From Flavobacteriales bacterium (GTDB taxonomy: Bacteria; Bacteroidota; Bacteroidia; Flavobacteriales_E; Vicingaceae), in the NCBI GenBank assembly GCA_002401955.1, contig NVUQ01000001.1:124001-188000 (forward strand): a stretch of 64,000 nucleotides of DNA. The letters are read 5' to 3'. Shown here piece by piece: positions 50,644 through 58,759 of this stretch (positions within the stretch are counted from its first letter, which is position 1; each line of letters opens with the position of its first letter). Below the pieces are notes generated by a model. That model did no database searches and had not been told where the DNA came from. It worked only from the letters and a program-made list of their open reading frames with translations. The position numbers were made by a program, and so were the translations under genes.

Positions 50644-51156
50644 TTATCGTTTTAAAAAGTCATTTCTTATTACAGTACATCTTTTTGGTTTCTTTATTAT
50701 ATGCTTTAATGTGTCATTGACAATGTAAAACTCTTCGTCTCTAAATTCTATGTATTCTGTTTCATCTTTAGGATTACAGTTAGAAATGGTCTTTTCAATT
50801 GCATATTTAGAGGTGTCAATTTCATTTATTGTAATACAGTCGCCCTCAAAAAGTGAGAGATGCATACAAGAGTCAGGTTTAAAGCTATTTAATATTATTA
50901 AATTGTCTTTCATTTCCCATTTCCCATTTGAAAGTCCACTTGCTAAACAAGCTCCATATTCAAAGTGAAAGGTACTATCATTCTTTATTATCAAATACGA
51001 TTTGTAAGGATAAATTCTTTTTAATGATTCCCAACTTCCAATGAATGTCTTTGAGGATATATTTTGATCAACTCTTATTGTTTCTTGACTTGATCCTTGA
51101 ATACAGCTAATACTTAAAATTATTGATAATATGTATAGTTTCATATCTGTAATCAT
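50644..51156 (-). CDS. Hypothetical secreted protein
   Basis: Signal-like N-terminus and 170-aa ORF within the accessory island. Confidence 0.45.
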   Translation of the reverse strand: MITDMKLYILSIILSISCIQGSSQETIRVDQNISSKTFIGSWESLKRIYPYKSYLIIKNDSTFHFEYGACLASGLSNGKWEMKDNLIILNSFKPDSCMHLSLFEGDCITINEIDTSKYAIEKTISNCNPKDETEYIEFRDEEFYIVNDTLKHIIKKPKRCTVIRNDFLKR

Positions 51157-51176
51157 ATAGCTGCCAACGTTCTTGT

Positions 51177-51201
51177 TGGAAACGTTTTATGTTTCTTGCA
51201 T
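51177..51201. repeat. GGAACGTTT dispersed motif, copy 2
   Basis: TTGGAAACGTTTTATGTTTCTTGCA. Confidence 0.45.
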
Positions 51202-51240
51202 GTGTGTGCCTTGAATGGCATGTGTGTCAGCTTTTTGGGG

Positions 51241-51408
51241 CTATGAAGTATATACAGGGTTAGCGGTAGTTTTTATTTTTTCATAAGGTATTTCAATAAC
51301 TTTTCCGTCTTTACCAATAACCATAGGAGTCTTTTTATACTTTTTAAATTCTACAAGTTTCTTATATGCTTGTTCAAGACCTTTTAATATTTTATCTCTA
51401 TTTTCCAT
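51241..51408 (-). CDS. 55-aa partner ORF of zeta-like toxin (putative antitoxin; absent from ORF track)
   Basis: MENRDKILKGLEQAYKKLVEFKKYKKTPMVIGKDGKVIEIPYEKIKTTANPVYTS*, starts 7 nt after the restored toxin frame stops. Confidence 0.6.
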   Translation of the reverse strand: MENRDKILKGLEQAYKKLVEFKKYKKTPMVIGKDGKVIEIPYEKIKTTANPVYTS

Positions 51409-51415
51409 AGTTCAA

Positions 51416-51990
51416 TTATTTAACGTAATTATTATTTAACATTTTCCATTGCGATTTATTAGAAATGTTTTCAGTTTCTATATTTCCCTCTGCAATTATT
51501 TCATAGGGACTTCCTGAATTATCAATAAACATCCACTCATCTACGATTGATTTAAATATGTTGAAGAAATTGTTTAGACCATTATTATATCTTCTTAAGA
51601 TTACATCTCTGTAGGTATGTTATGCCCACCCTCTTTAACTCTAATCTCAACTCGTTTTAAGGCTAATTCGGGAGTTCGTAACCAAAAAAACAGTAAAGTA
51701 ACTTTGTAGCCATTTTCTTTCGCTCGGGCTACTAATTTTTTATAACTCTTTGTCGCTAACGTTGTTTCAAATGCAAAATCTTTGTCTGATTTAATTAGAG
51801 TATTAATTTTTTCAAGCATTAATCTTCCTGCCTGAATGGTTGCGTTTTCAGGAGTAAAGGGAGATAGCCCTTTTGCAATCTCGTCTGCATTCACAAATTC
51901 TTTACAATTTAATATTTCAGGTAATATAGTATAGGAAGCAGTTGTTTTTCCTGCTCCATTGCAACCTGATATAATATATAAGTTTTTCAT
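51416..51990 (-). pseudogene. Zeta-toxin-like P-loop kinase, frameshifted
   Basis: MKNLYIISGCNGAGKTTASYTILPE...FAFETTLATKSY...KEGGHNIPTEM* then, in another frame, VILRRYNNGLNNFFNIFKSIVDEWMFIDNSGSPYEIIAEG...NNNYVK*. Confidence 0.8.
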
Positions 51991-51995
51991 TGATG

Positions 51996-52003
51996 CAAAG
52001 GTA
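51996..52003 (-). promoter_or_regulatory. -7 box TACCTTTG of the toxin-partner operon
   Basis: TAnnTTTG 5 nt upstream of the toxin ATG. Confidence 0.4.
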
Positions 52004-52007
52004 CAGA

Positions 52008-52160
52008 TTATTTGTTTTTCTGATTATAATAACCATTACAGATGACTTTACTTTGGTTAAACTTTATTGATTCTTCTCCGAATAGTTCAACCAGTCCATT
52101 TTTTTCATTGCTATCTAAATAAACTACAATTAATTTATTGCCTGTTAATTCGATTATGTT
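52008..52160 (-). pseudogene. Start-less frame remnant upstream of the toxin
   Basis: NIIELTGNKLIVVYLDSNEKNGLVELFGEESIKFNQSKVICNGYYNQKNK*; upstream part may lie in another frame (RQYLVTKKKLVGLK). Confidence 0.35.
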
Positions 52161-52230
52161 TTAAGCCAACTAGTTTCTTTTTAGTAACCAAATATTGTCT
52201 AGTTGTGATACAAACATAACTGTGCCATCC

Positions 52231-52254
52231 GGAACGTTTTAATGTTTCTTATAC
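52231..52254. repeat. GGAACGTTT dispersed motif, copy 3
   Basis: GGAACGTTTTAATGTTTCTTATAC. Confidence 0.45.
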
Positions 52255-52337
52255 CAATTTAATTTCAAAACACCCAATAATGGTATTACATGTTGTTAAG
52301 CGAAATTAAAGTTTTTTAAGGGGAAACTCAAGGGGGT

Positions 52338-53087
52338 CTATTTAAACCGCTCCAGCAATTCTTTTTTTCGAGTAGCAGAAACATCAACATAACTATCATC
52401 AGACATGCGAACTTGTCCGCCTTTTCCTTTAATGTATTTGGTGATGTATTGTAAATTTACTAAGTGAGATTTGTGTGTTCTAATAAAATCAAAATCGCAT
52501 AAAAGTTGGTCAAAATGTTTTAATGTTTTAGAAACCAAAAACGTTTTACCATTGGTTAAATAGAAATTAGTGTAATTATCATTGGCTTCAGCTCGTATAA
52601 TATCACACACATTTATCACTTCAAAACCATCCATCTGAGGCAATACAATTTTCTTATGCTGAATGGTATTTGATTTAATGTTATCCATTAAAATTTTGGT
52701 GTGGAAGTTGGCATCACCCTCTTTTTTTCTTTCTACAATCTTATCAACTGCAGAAACTAACTCATCAATGTCAATTGGTTTTAAAATGTAATATGCTGCG
52801 CTGAGGTTTAACGCTTTTATAGCATAATCTCTATAAGCAGTAACAAAAATAATTTCAAATTCAATTTCATCAAGCGATTCTAACAAATCAAAAGCGTTAC
52901 CATAAGGCATCTCAATATCCAAAAAAACAACATCAGGATTGTGTTTTTTTATGGCTTCTAAACCTGTTTTTACAGAATCAGCCATGCCTAACACTTCAAC
53001 ATCAGTACAATATTTAGCAAGGTAATTGTTTAGTGTTTCTCTACTAGCGGCTTCATCCTCAACTATTACGGCTTTTAGTTTGCTCAT
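52338..53087 (-). CDS. LytTR-family response regulator
   Basis: Receiver VVFLDIEMPYGNAFDLLE, LytTR DGFEVINVCDIIRAEANDNYTNFYLTNGKTFLVSKTLKHF. Confidence 0.92.
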   Translation of the reverse strand: MSKLKAVIVEDEAASRETLNNYLAKYCTDVEVLGMADSVKTGLEAIKKHNPDVVFLDIEMPYGNAFDLLESLDEIEFEIIFVTAYRDYAIKALNLSAAYYILKPIDIDELVSAVDKIVERKKEGDANFHTKILMDNIKSNTIQHKKIVLPQMDGFEVINVCDIIRAEANDNYTNFYLTNGKTFLVSKTLKHFDQLLCDFDFIRTHKSHLVNLQYITKYIKGKGGQVRMSDDSYVDVSATRKKELLERFK

Positions 53088-53097
53088 GGTTAATCTT

Positions 53098-55131
53098 TTA
53101 AAGGTTATCTTGATGAATTTTAACGGTTACAATTGTTCCAGATTCATTTACTTTATCAGCATCTTCAATAATTACATCTAGCTTTGTTTTGTAGATGTCA
53201 CTAATAATTTTTAAACGAGAATCGATATTTTTAATTCCTGTAGATTTTTGTGTTTTTTGATTGTCGGTTTTAATTTCTTGCGATTTTTTTCTTCCAATAC
53301 CATTATCTTCAATGGTAACAATAATGGTGTTTTTGTTTTGTTTGATATTCACTTTTAAAAATCCTTTTTCTTTTTTGTAACGTAATCCATGCCACACAGC
53401 ATTTTCTATATAGGGTTGAATTAACATTGGTGGTATTACAACATCTTCTGTGTTAATACTGTCATCCACATTAAAAGAGTAATCGAATTTATCTTTAAAA
53501 CGATGATTTTCTAATTTTAAATAGACTTCTAAAATGTCAATTTCTTTAGAAAGAGAAATAAAATCTTCTTGAGAATTTTCCATTACATCGCGCATTAAGC
53601 GAGAAAAATCTGCTAAATATCTGTTAGCTGCACGCTCATCATTTTTAGAAATAAAACTATTAACAGAATTCAACGCATTAAAAATAAAGTGAGGATTCAT
53701 TTGAGCTCTTAATGATTTTAAAACCAGTAATTTATTGGCTTTATTTTTCGCCTTATTACTTCTATAAACTAAGAATGCAGTAATGATAAGAATCAGTATC
53801 CCTAAAATTAAAGAATAGGTAAGAATACGCTGCTTATTAATAAACTCTTCTTGTATTATTCTTTCTTTCTTTAAGAGTTCAATGGTGTTTTCGCTGAGTT
53901 GCTTGTCTTTTTCTAGTAAAGAAAGTTTGTTTTGAGCATTCTCTAACATTGCACCTTTTTTGTTTTGAGCTGTTAATTGCTTTTTCCGGATGTTGTATAA
54001 AGAGTCTTCTAGAATAAGGTATTCTTTGTATTTTATTAGAGCTTCAGACTCTTTTCCAGTTTTATCGTAAGCTTCTGATAAAGCTTTAAATGCTCTACTT
54101 TTATTTTTAATATCACCAGATTTTTGAGCAATGATAATACTGTTTTCTAAGTATTCAATTGCTTCTTCATCTTTATCATTTTTAATTAAAAAATTAGCTA
54201 AATCAATGTTGTTTTGAGATTCTTGTACTTTGTTATTTCTTTCTTGATTATAATTTAGAGCTTCTTGATTAATCTGAATTCCTTCATCAAAATTGTTTTC
54301 ATTTTCGTAGATGTTAGAAATATCGGTATATGCCTGATTTACTGACTGATCGTCATTAATTTGTAGGGCTGTGTTTTGTGAACTCCTATAATATTCAATT
54401 GCTTTTACAGTGTTCTTTTTTTCTGTTTCTAGTTCTCCTAATTTTAAATTAAGATTAACAATTCCGCTTTTATTATCTCTTTTCTCTTCCGTTTTAAGTG
54501 CTTGTTGATAGTTACTTTCAGCATTTTTTAAATCTTTATTTTTAAGATAAACATCACCTAAAGCAATTTTTACTTTAACAACATCATCAGATGATTTGGT
54601 GTACATTAAATACTTATTGTAATAATGGATACTGCTTTTATAATCACCTATTAATTCAGCAGATTTTCCGGTAGGATAATAAAGGTTGATTAATTTTTGG
54701 AGGTAAGAAATGTTTTTTTTTGTTTTAAGGTTATCCGAAGCCTCTTGTAAGTTGGTATATATAGCGATTGCTTTCTTATAATTTTTAAAGGAGAGACGGT
54801 ATTCATTTAAATCGAAATTAAATTCACCCAAAATTTGGTAAGCTTCCGCTTCTTCATTTAAGTAACTTTCTTTAATAGCGATTAATAATCCATCATGAAC
54901 TAAATCTAATGCCTCTTCAGGGCTGATTTTAAATAGCGTTTTAGCTTTTTTAAGTTTTTTTCTTACTTCATTTACTCGAGAAGGTGAAAAGGATGAATTA
55001 CTACTAAACTTAGAATAGCGATTTTTCTTTTGTTGATAGACTTCATCTTTTGTTTGCTCTTGTGCAACAACAATCTGAACACTAAATAAAAGTGTTAATA
55101 CTAAACAGTAATATGTTATCTTTTTTATCAA
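53098..55131 (-). CDS. TPR sensor histidine kinase, LytS-like (His_kinase)
   Basis: TPR region, one TM, SLRAQMNPHFIFNALNSVNSFISKNDERAANRYL, HATPase IEDNGIGRKKS. Confidence 0.9.
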   Translation of the reverse strand: MIKKITYYCLVLTLLFSVQIVVAQEQTKDEVYQQKKNRYSKFSSNSSFSPSRVNEVRKKLKKAKTLFKISPEEALDLVHDGLLIAIKESYLNEEAEAYQILGEFNFDLNEYRLSFKNYKKAIAIYTNLQEASDNLKTKKNISYLQKLINLYYPTGKSAELIGDYKSSIHYYNKYLMYTKSSDDVVKVKIALGDVYLKNKDLKNAESNYQQALKTEEKRDNKSGIVNLNLKLGELETEKKNTVKAIEYYRSSQNTALQINDDQSVNQAYTDISNIYENENNFDEGIQINQEALNYNQERNNKVQESQNNIDLANFLIKNDKDEEAIEYLENSIIIAQKSGDIKNKSRAFKALSEAYDKTGKESEALIKYKEYLILEDSLYNIRKKQLTAQNKKGAMLENAQNKLSLLEKDKQLSENTIELLKKERIIQEEFINKQRILTYSLILGILILIITAFLVYRSNKAKNKANKLLVLKSLRAQMNPHFIFNALNSVNSFISKNDERAANRYLADFSRLMRDVMENSQEDFISLSKEIDILEVYLKLENHRFKDKFDYSFNVDDSINTEDVVIPPMLIQPYIENAVWHGLRYKKEKGFLKVNIKQNKNTIIVTIEDNGIGRKKSQEIKTDNQKTQKSTGIKNIDSRLKIISDIYKTKLDVIIEDADKVNESGTIVTVKIHQDNL

Positions 55132-55251
55132 TCTAAATTGAGTTTTGATTTGATAAATGTACCATTTCTTTTATAATTATAAGATCAGAAAATACCATAA
55201 AACCTTGTTTGTAAGGGGTTTTAATTAATCTATTTCGGTTTAACTAATACA

Positions 55252-55282
55252 ACAGGGCATTTAACTCAATTAAACGACCTGT
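55252..55282. promoter_or_regulatory. Symmetric dyad ACAGG-N3-TTTAA-N5-TTAAA-N3-CCTGT
   Basis: Both arm pairs are centred on the same base in the divergent intergenic region. Confidence 0.45.
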
Positions 55283-55358
55283 TCCCTAATTCTGGGTTGA
55301 AATCCCTTTGATTCACTTGTAGTTTAGTAGAAACTTTAACCGTTAAAATACAAGTAAA

Positions 55359-56033
55359 ATGAAGAAATTAATTAGTGTAATAGTAATAATCTTTATTACA
55401 AATAATTTAAGTGCTCTAGAAATAAAAGATAGTACAATAACTGTTTCGGCTACTGCTGAAATGTTTGTTGTTCCTGATGAAATTGAACTTGAAATCACCT
55501 TAGAAGAACAAGGGAATGAGAGAATAGCTGACCTTGAAAAAACTTTTTGGCAAGCTTTAGGTATTCATGAAATCAATAAAAAACAATTATCTTATTATAA
55601 TTTGAATGTAATGTATTACTGGTACTATTGGTGGAATAGTAGAAAAGCATCAAAAAAATCAAAAAAAATAGTTCTGAAGTTAAATCAAAAAACCAATTTC
55701 TTAAAACTAGTAAAAAGTCTAAATAAGGATTGGGTTGTTGATATTAAAATAGTTGGAATCTCCAATAAGAATATAGAGAGATATAAGAAAGAAGTAGAAA
55801 TAAAAGCAATGAAATCCGCAAAGGAAAAAGCTTCTTATCTGTTAGAAAGTATTGACGAAAAAATTGGACGAGTTATTTCTGTAGTTGAATTAGATGTTAC
55901 TAAAAATCACACAACTAATAATATGCAAATTGAAACAAGAGGCTATTTAAAGTCGAGTTATAGAAGTTTTGAAAGTATTCCTGAGATAAGATTAAAATAT
56001 AGCGTTAAAACAAAATTTCAAATTAATTATTAA
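55359..56033 (+). CDS. SIMPL (DUF541) domain secreted protein 1
   Basis: Signal peptide; ITVSATAEMFVVPDEIELEITLEEQG; IERYKKEVEIKAMKSAKEKASYLLESIDEKIGRVISVVEL. Confidence 0.82.
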   Translation: MKKLISVIVIIFITNNLSALEIKDSTITVSATAEMFVVPDEIELEITLEEQGNERIADLEKTFWQALGIHEINKKQLSYYNLNVMYYWYYWWNSRKASKKSKKIVLKLNQKTNFLKLVKSLNKDWVVDIKIVGISNKNIERYKKEVEIKAMKSAKEKASYLLESIDEKIGRVISVVELDVTKNHTTNNMQIETRGYLKSSYRSFESIPEIRLKYSVKTKFQINY

Positions 56034-56052
56034 TCATTTAAAACCAACTATT

Positions 56053-57207
56053 ATGAATCCATTTAAAATTATCAGAAAATTTAAAAAACCATTAGCAATG
56101 TTGTTTTTGGTTGTATTCGGAATGGCTTGCACCGAAACTGTTCAGGCAGATCCTCCAACACCACCTCCAGCTAAACACATTAAATTAGGTTTATTGCTAG
56201 ATACTAGTGGCAGTATGAACGGTTTAATTAACCAAGCACAATCTCAATTGTGGAAAATTGTAAACGAATTGGCAGCAGCAAGGTGCGAAGGAGTAGCCCC
56301 TAAATTAGAAATTGCTTTGTATGAGTACGGTAACGATGGTTTGCCAGCATCTGAAGGTTATATTAGAATGGTAACGCCATTAACTTCAGATTTGGATCAG
56401 ATTTCAGCAGATTTATTTGCTTTAACTACTAATGGAGGGGAAGAATATTGCGGACATGTAATTCAAACTGCTACCAATCAATTGGATTGGGGAGCAGGAA
56501 ATGAAGATTTAAAATTGCTTTTTATTGCTGGTAACGAACCATTTAACCAAGGAAGTGTTAATCCTGATGAGGCTTGTAAAAAAGCAAGTAACAAAGGCAT
56601 TACGATTAACACTATTTTTTGTGGAGATTTTAATGAAGGATTAAGAACTGGATGGAAAAATGGTGCTACAGGTCATTACATGAGCATTTCTCATAACAGT
56701 AAAACAGTTTACATAGAATCACCTTATGATGATCAAATTGATGAGCTAAATACTGATTTGAATGATACTTATGTTCCTTACGGAAGCTTAGGTCATTCTA
56801 AAAAAGCTATGCAGTTATCCGAAGATGTAAATTCAGAAAAATATGGTAAGCAAAACAAAGTATCTAGAATTATGTCGAAGAATTCTCATGTGTACAAAAA
56901 CACTAAATGGGATTTAGTTGATGCCAATAAAGAGAAAAGTTTCGACATGAGTAAAGTGAAGAAAGAGCAGCTACCAAAAGAAATGCAGACAATGACACTT
57001 GAGCAACGAAAATCACATTTAGCCAAGAAAACAGCCAAACGAACTCAAATCAATAAAACCATTAAAGAGTTGAGTATTAAACGAAATAAGTTTGTTTCAG
57101 AAAAAAAGAAAGAAGCTGGCGAGAAAGAAGGGAGTTCTCTTGATGTAGCAATGATAAATGCCATTCATTCTCAGGCAAAATCGAAAAATTTCACTTTCGA
57201 AAAATAA
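56053..57207 (+). CDS. VWA-domain lipoprotein
   Basis: Lipobox VVFGMACTE; MIDAS LGLLLDTSGSMNGLI. Confidence 0.82.
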   Translation: MNPFKIIRKFKKPLAMLFLVVFGMACTETVQADPPTPPPAKHIKLGLLLDTSGSMNGLINQAQSQLWKIVNELAAARCEGVAPKLEIALYEYGNDGLPASEGYIRMVTPLTSDLDQISADLFALTTNGGEEYCGHVIQTATNQLDWGAGNEDLKLLFIAGNEPFNQGSVNPDEACKKASNKGITINTIFCGDFNEGLRTGWKNGATGHYMSISHNSKTVYIESPYDDQIDELNTDLNDTYVPYGSLGHSKKAMQLSEDVNSEKYGKQNKVSRIMSKNSHVYKNTKWDLVDANKEKSFDMSKVKKEQLPKEMQTMTLEQRKSHLAKKTAKRTQINKTIKELSIKRNKFVSEKKKEAGEKEGSSLDVAMINAIHSQAKSKNFTFEK

Positions 57208-57224
57208 TTATTAAATAAACAGAT

Positions 57225-58115
57225 ATGAAAAATTTAAGCATTAACCCAATTTACATTATCGTTATAATTCTTGCACTAGTTGCATTTAAAACTCCGAGCA
57301 GTTTTAATTATAATAATAGTTCAGAAAGAATAATTACTGTTACCGGAAGCGCAGATATGCTGGTTCCTCCAGATGAAATTTTGGTTGACATTTCTTTTAG
57401 AGAATATTGGTTTCAACATCAACATAAAAATAAAGGGAAAGAAAGTATTAATAAAATTGAAAAGGCGATTATACAAGCAGTAAATGACATAGGGATTGGT
57501 ACTGAAAATATTACTGTAAATTCTGAATTTACTTGGAAATACAGACATGATTATTGGTCTTACTGGTATCATTATCACAATACACTTAGGAATACACTGG
57601 TGCAAAAAAACTTGACAGTGAAACTTTCTTCCTCTGCTCAATTAAATGAAATGATGCAAAAATTAAAAGAGAGTGATATTCGACAAGAAGGAATTGTGAA
57701 TATCACCTTGAATGGATCTAGCAATAAAAAAATACAAGAGTACAGAAAGATGGTTAAAGAAAAAGCTATGCAAGCGGCTAAAGAAAAAGCAAATTATTTG
57801 TTAGAATCAGTTGGTGAAGAATGTGGGGTGGTATTAGCTGTTGAGGAATTAGCAGATTCTAAACGAACCACAACAACTTCACATCATGGAGGTTATCCGT
57901 TACATCATCCTTATTGGGGATGGGGAGGTGGTTATGGCGGAACCACTACTATTAATAATGGAGGGTTAAATGCAATTTCTAATTCTTCTGTAAGTGTTCC
58001 TTCCGCAGGAAAAAACTCTTCATCAAATAAGGAAAATGATTTAAGTATGAAGCCTATTAAGTTGAGGTATGAAATTCAAGCTCAATTTCAAATTGTTCCT
58101 AAAAAGAAGTATTAA
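57225..58115 (+). CDS. SIMPL (DUF541) domain secreted protein 2 with Gly/His/aromatic insert
   Basis: ITVTGSADMLVPPDEILVDISFREYW; IQEYRKMVKEKAMQAAKEKANYLLESVGEECGVVLAVEEL; HHGGYPLHHPYWGWGGGYGG. Confidence 0.82.
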   Translation: MKNLSINPIYIIVIILALVAFKTPSSFNYNNSSERIITVTGSADMLVPPDEILVDISFREYWFQHQHKNKGKESINKIEKAIIQAVNDIGIGTENITVNSEFTWKYRHDYWSYWYHYHNTLRNTLVQKNLTVKLSSSAQLNEMMQKLKESDIRQEGIVNITLNGSSNKKIQEYRKMVKEKAMQAAKEKANYLLESVGEECGVVLAVEELADSKRTTTTSHHGGYPLHHPYWGWGGGYGGTTTINNGGLNAISNSSVSVPSAGKNSSSNKENDLSMKPIKLRYEIQAQFQIVPKKKY

Positions 58116-58143
58116 CAAATCTATTAACTAAAATCAATTTATT

Positions 58144-58659
58144 ATGAAAACTCTAATATTTATAGCAACTACACTAATTACATTAAACATATCGGCACAA
58201 CCAAAACAACCAGTAGAATACCCAAAAGCAGATATAGATTATTCTGGGTTTACTAAACTTACAATAGAAGCTGAAGAGCATCGTAAAACACATATGGCTT
58301 CGTTAGAAGATTTTATGAAATGGGCTAAAGAAAAAGATGTAATTGTTTTAGATACAAGATCAAAAAAAATGTATGATATGAAACATGTAAAAGGAGCAGT
58401 TCATCTTAATTTTTCTGATTTTACAGCTGGAAAATTAGCTAAAGTAATACCATCAAAAACCACTAAGATTCTTATTTACTGTAATAATAATTTAGATAAA
58501 GATGAAATGTATTTTGCTAGAAAAATGACTCCATTAGCACTTAATATTCCAACATTTATTAACCTCTATGGTTACGGTTATAAAAATGTTTATGAGTTGG
58601 ATCGTTTAGTACCTACTATTGGTTCGCCATTAGAATTAGCAGGAAAAGCTGTTAAGTGA
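58144..58659 (+). CDS. Periplasmic rhodanese-like domain protein
   Basis: Signal peptide; VIVLDTRSKKMYDMKHVKGAVHLNFSDF, KILIYCNNNLDKDEMYFARKM. Confidence 0.78.
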   Translation: MKTLIFIATTLITLNISAQPKQPVEYPKADIDYSGFTKLTIEAEEHRKTHMASLEDFMKWAKEKDVIVLDTRSKKMYDMKHVKGAVHLNFSDFTAGKLAKVIPSKTTKILIYCNNNLDKDEMYFARKMTPLALNIPTFINLYGYGYKNVYELDRLVPTIGSPLELAGKAVK

Positions 58660-58677
58660 TTTTTAACTAACGAACTC

Positions 58678-58736
58678 CGTCACCTAGAACTTGTTTCAGC
58701 ATCTAAATTAGACCCTGAAACAAGTTCTGGGTGACG
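58678..58736. repeat. Long palindromic repeat CGTCACCTAGAACTTGTTTCAG...CCTGAAACAAGTTCTGGGTGACG
   Basis: Nearly complete inverted arms around ATCTAAATTAGA. Confidence 0.85.
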
Positions 58737-58759
58737 TGAAGAGTTTAAATAAATACATA

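Noticed and set aside
57321-57641. Minus-strand 106-aa ORF
   Set aside because: Antisense to the second SIMPL gene
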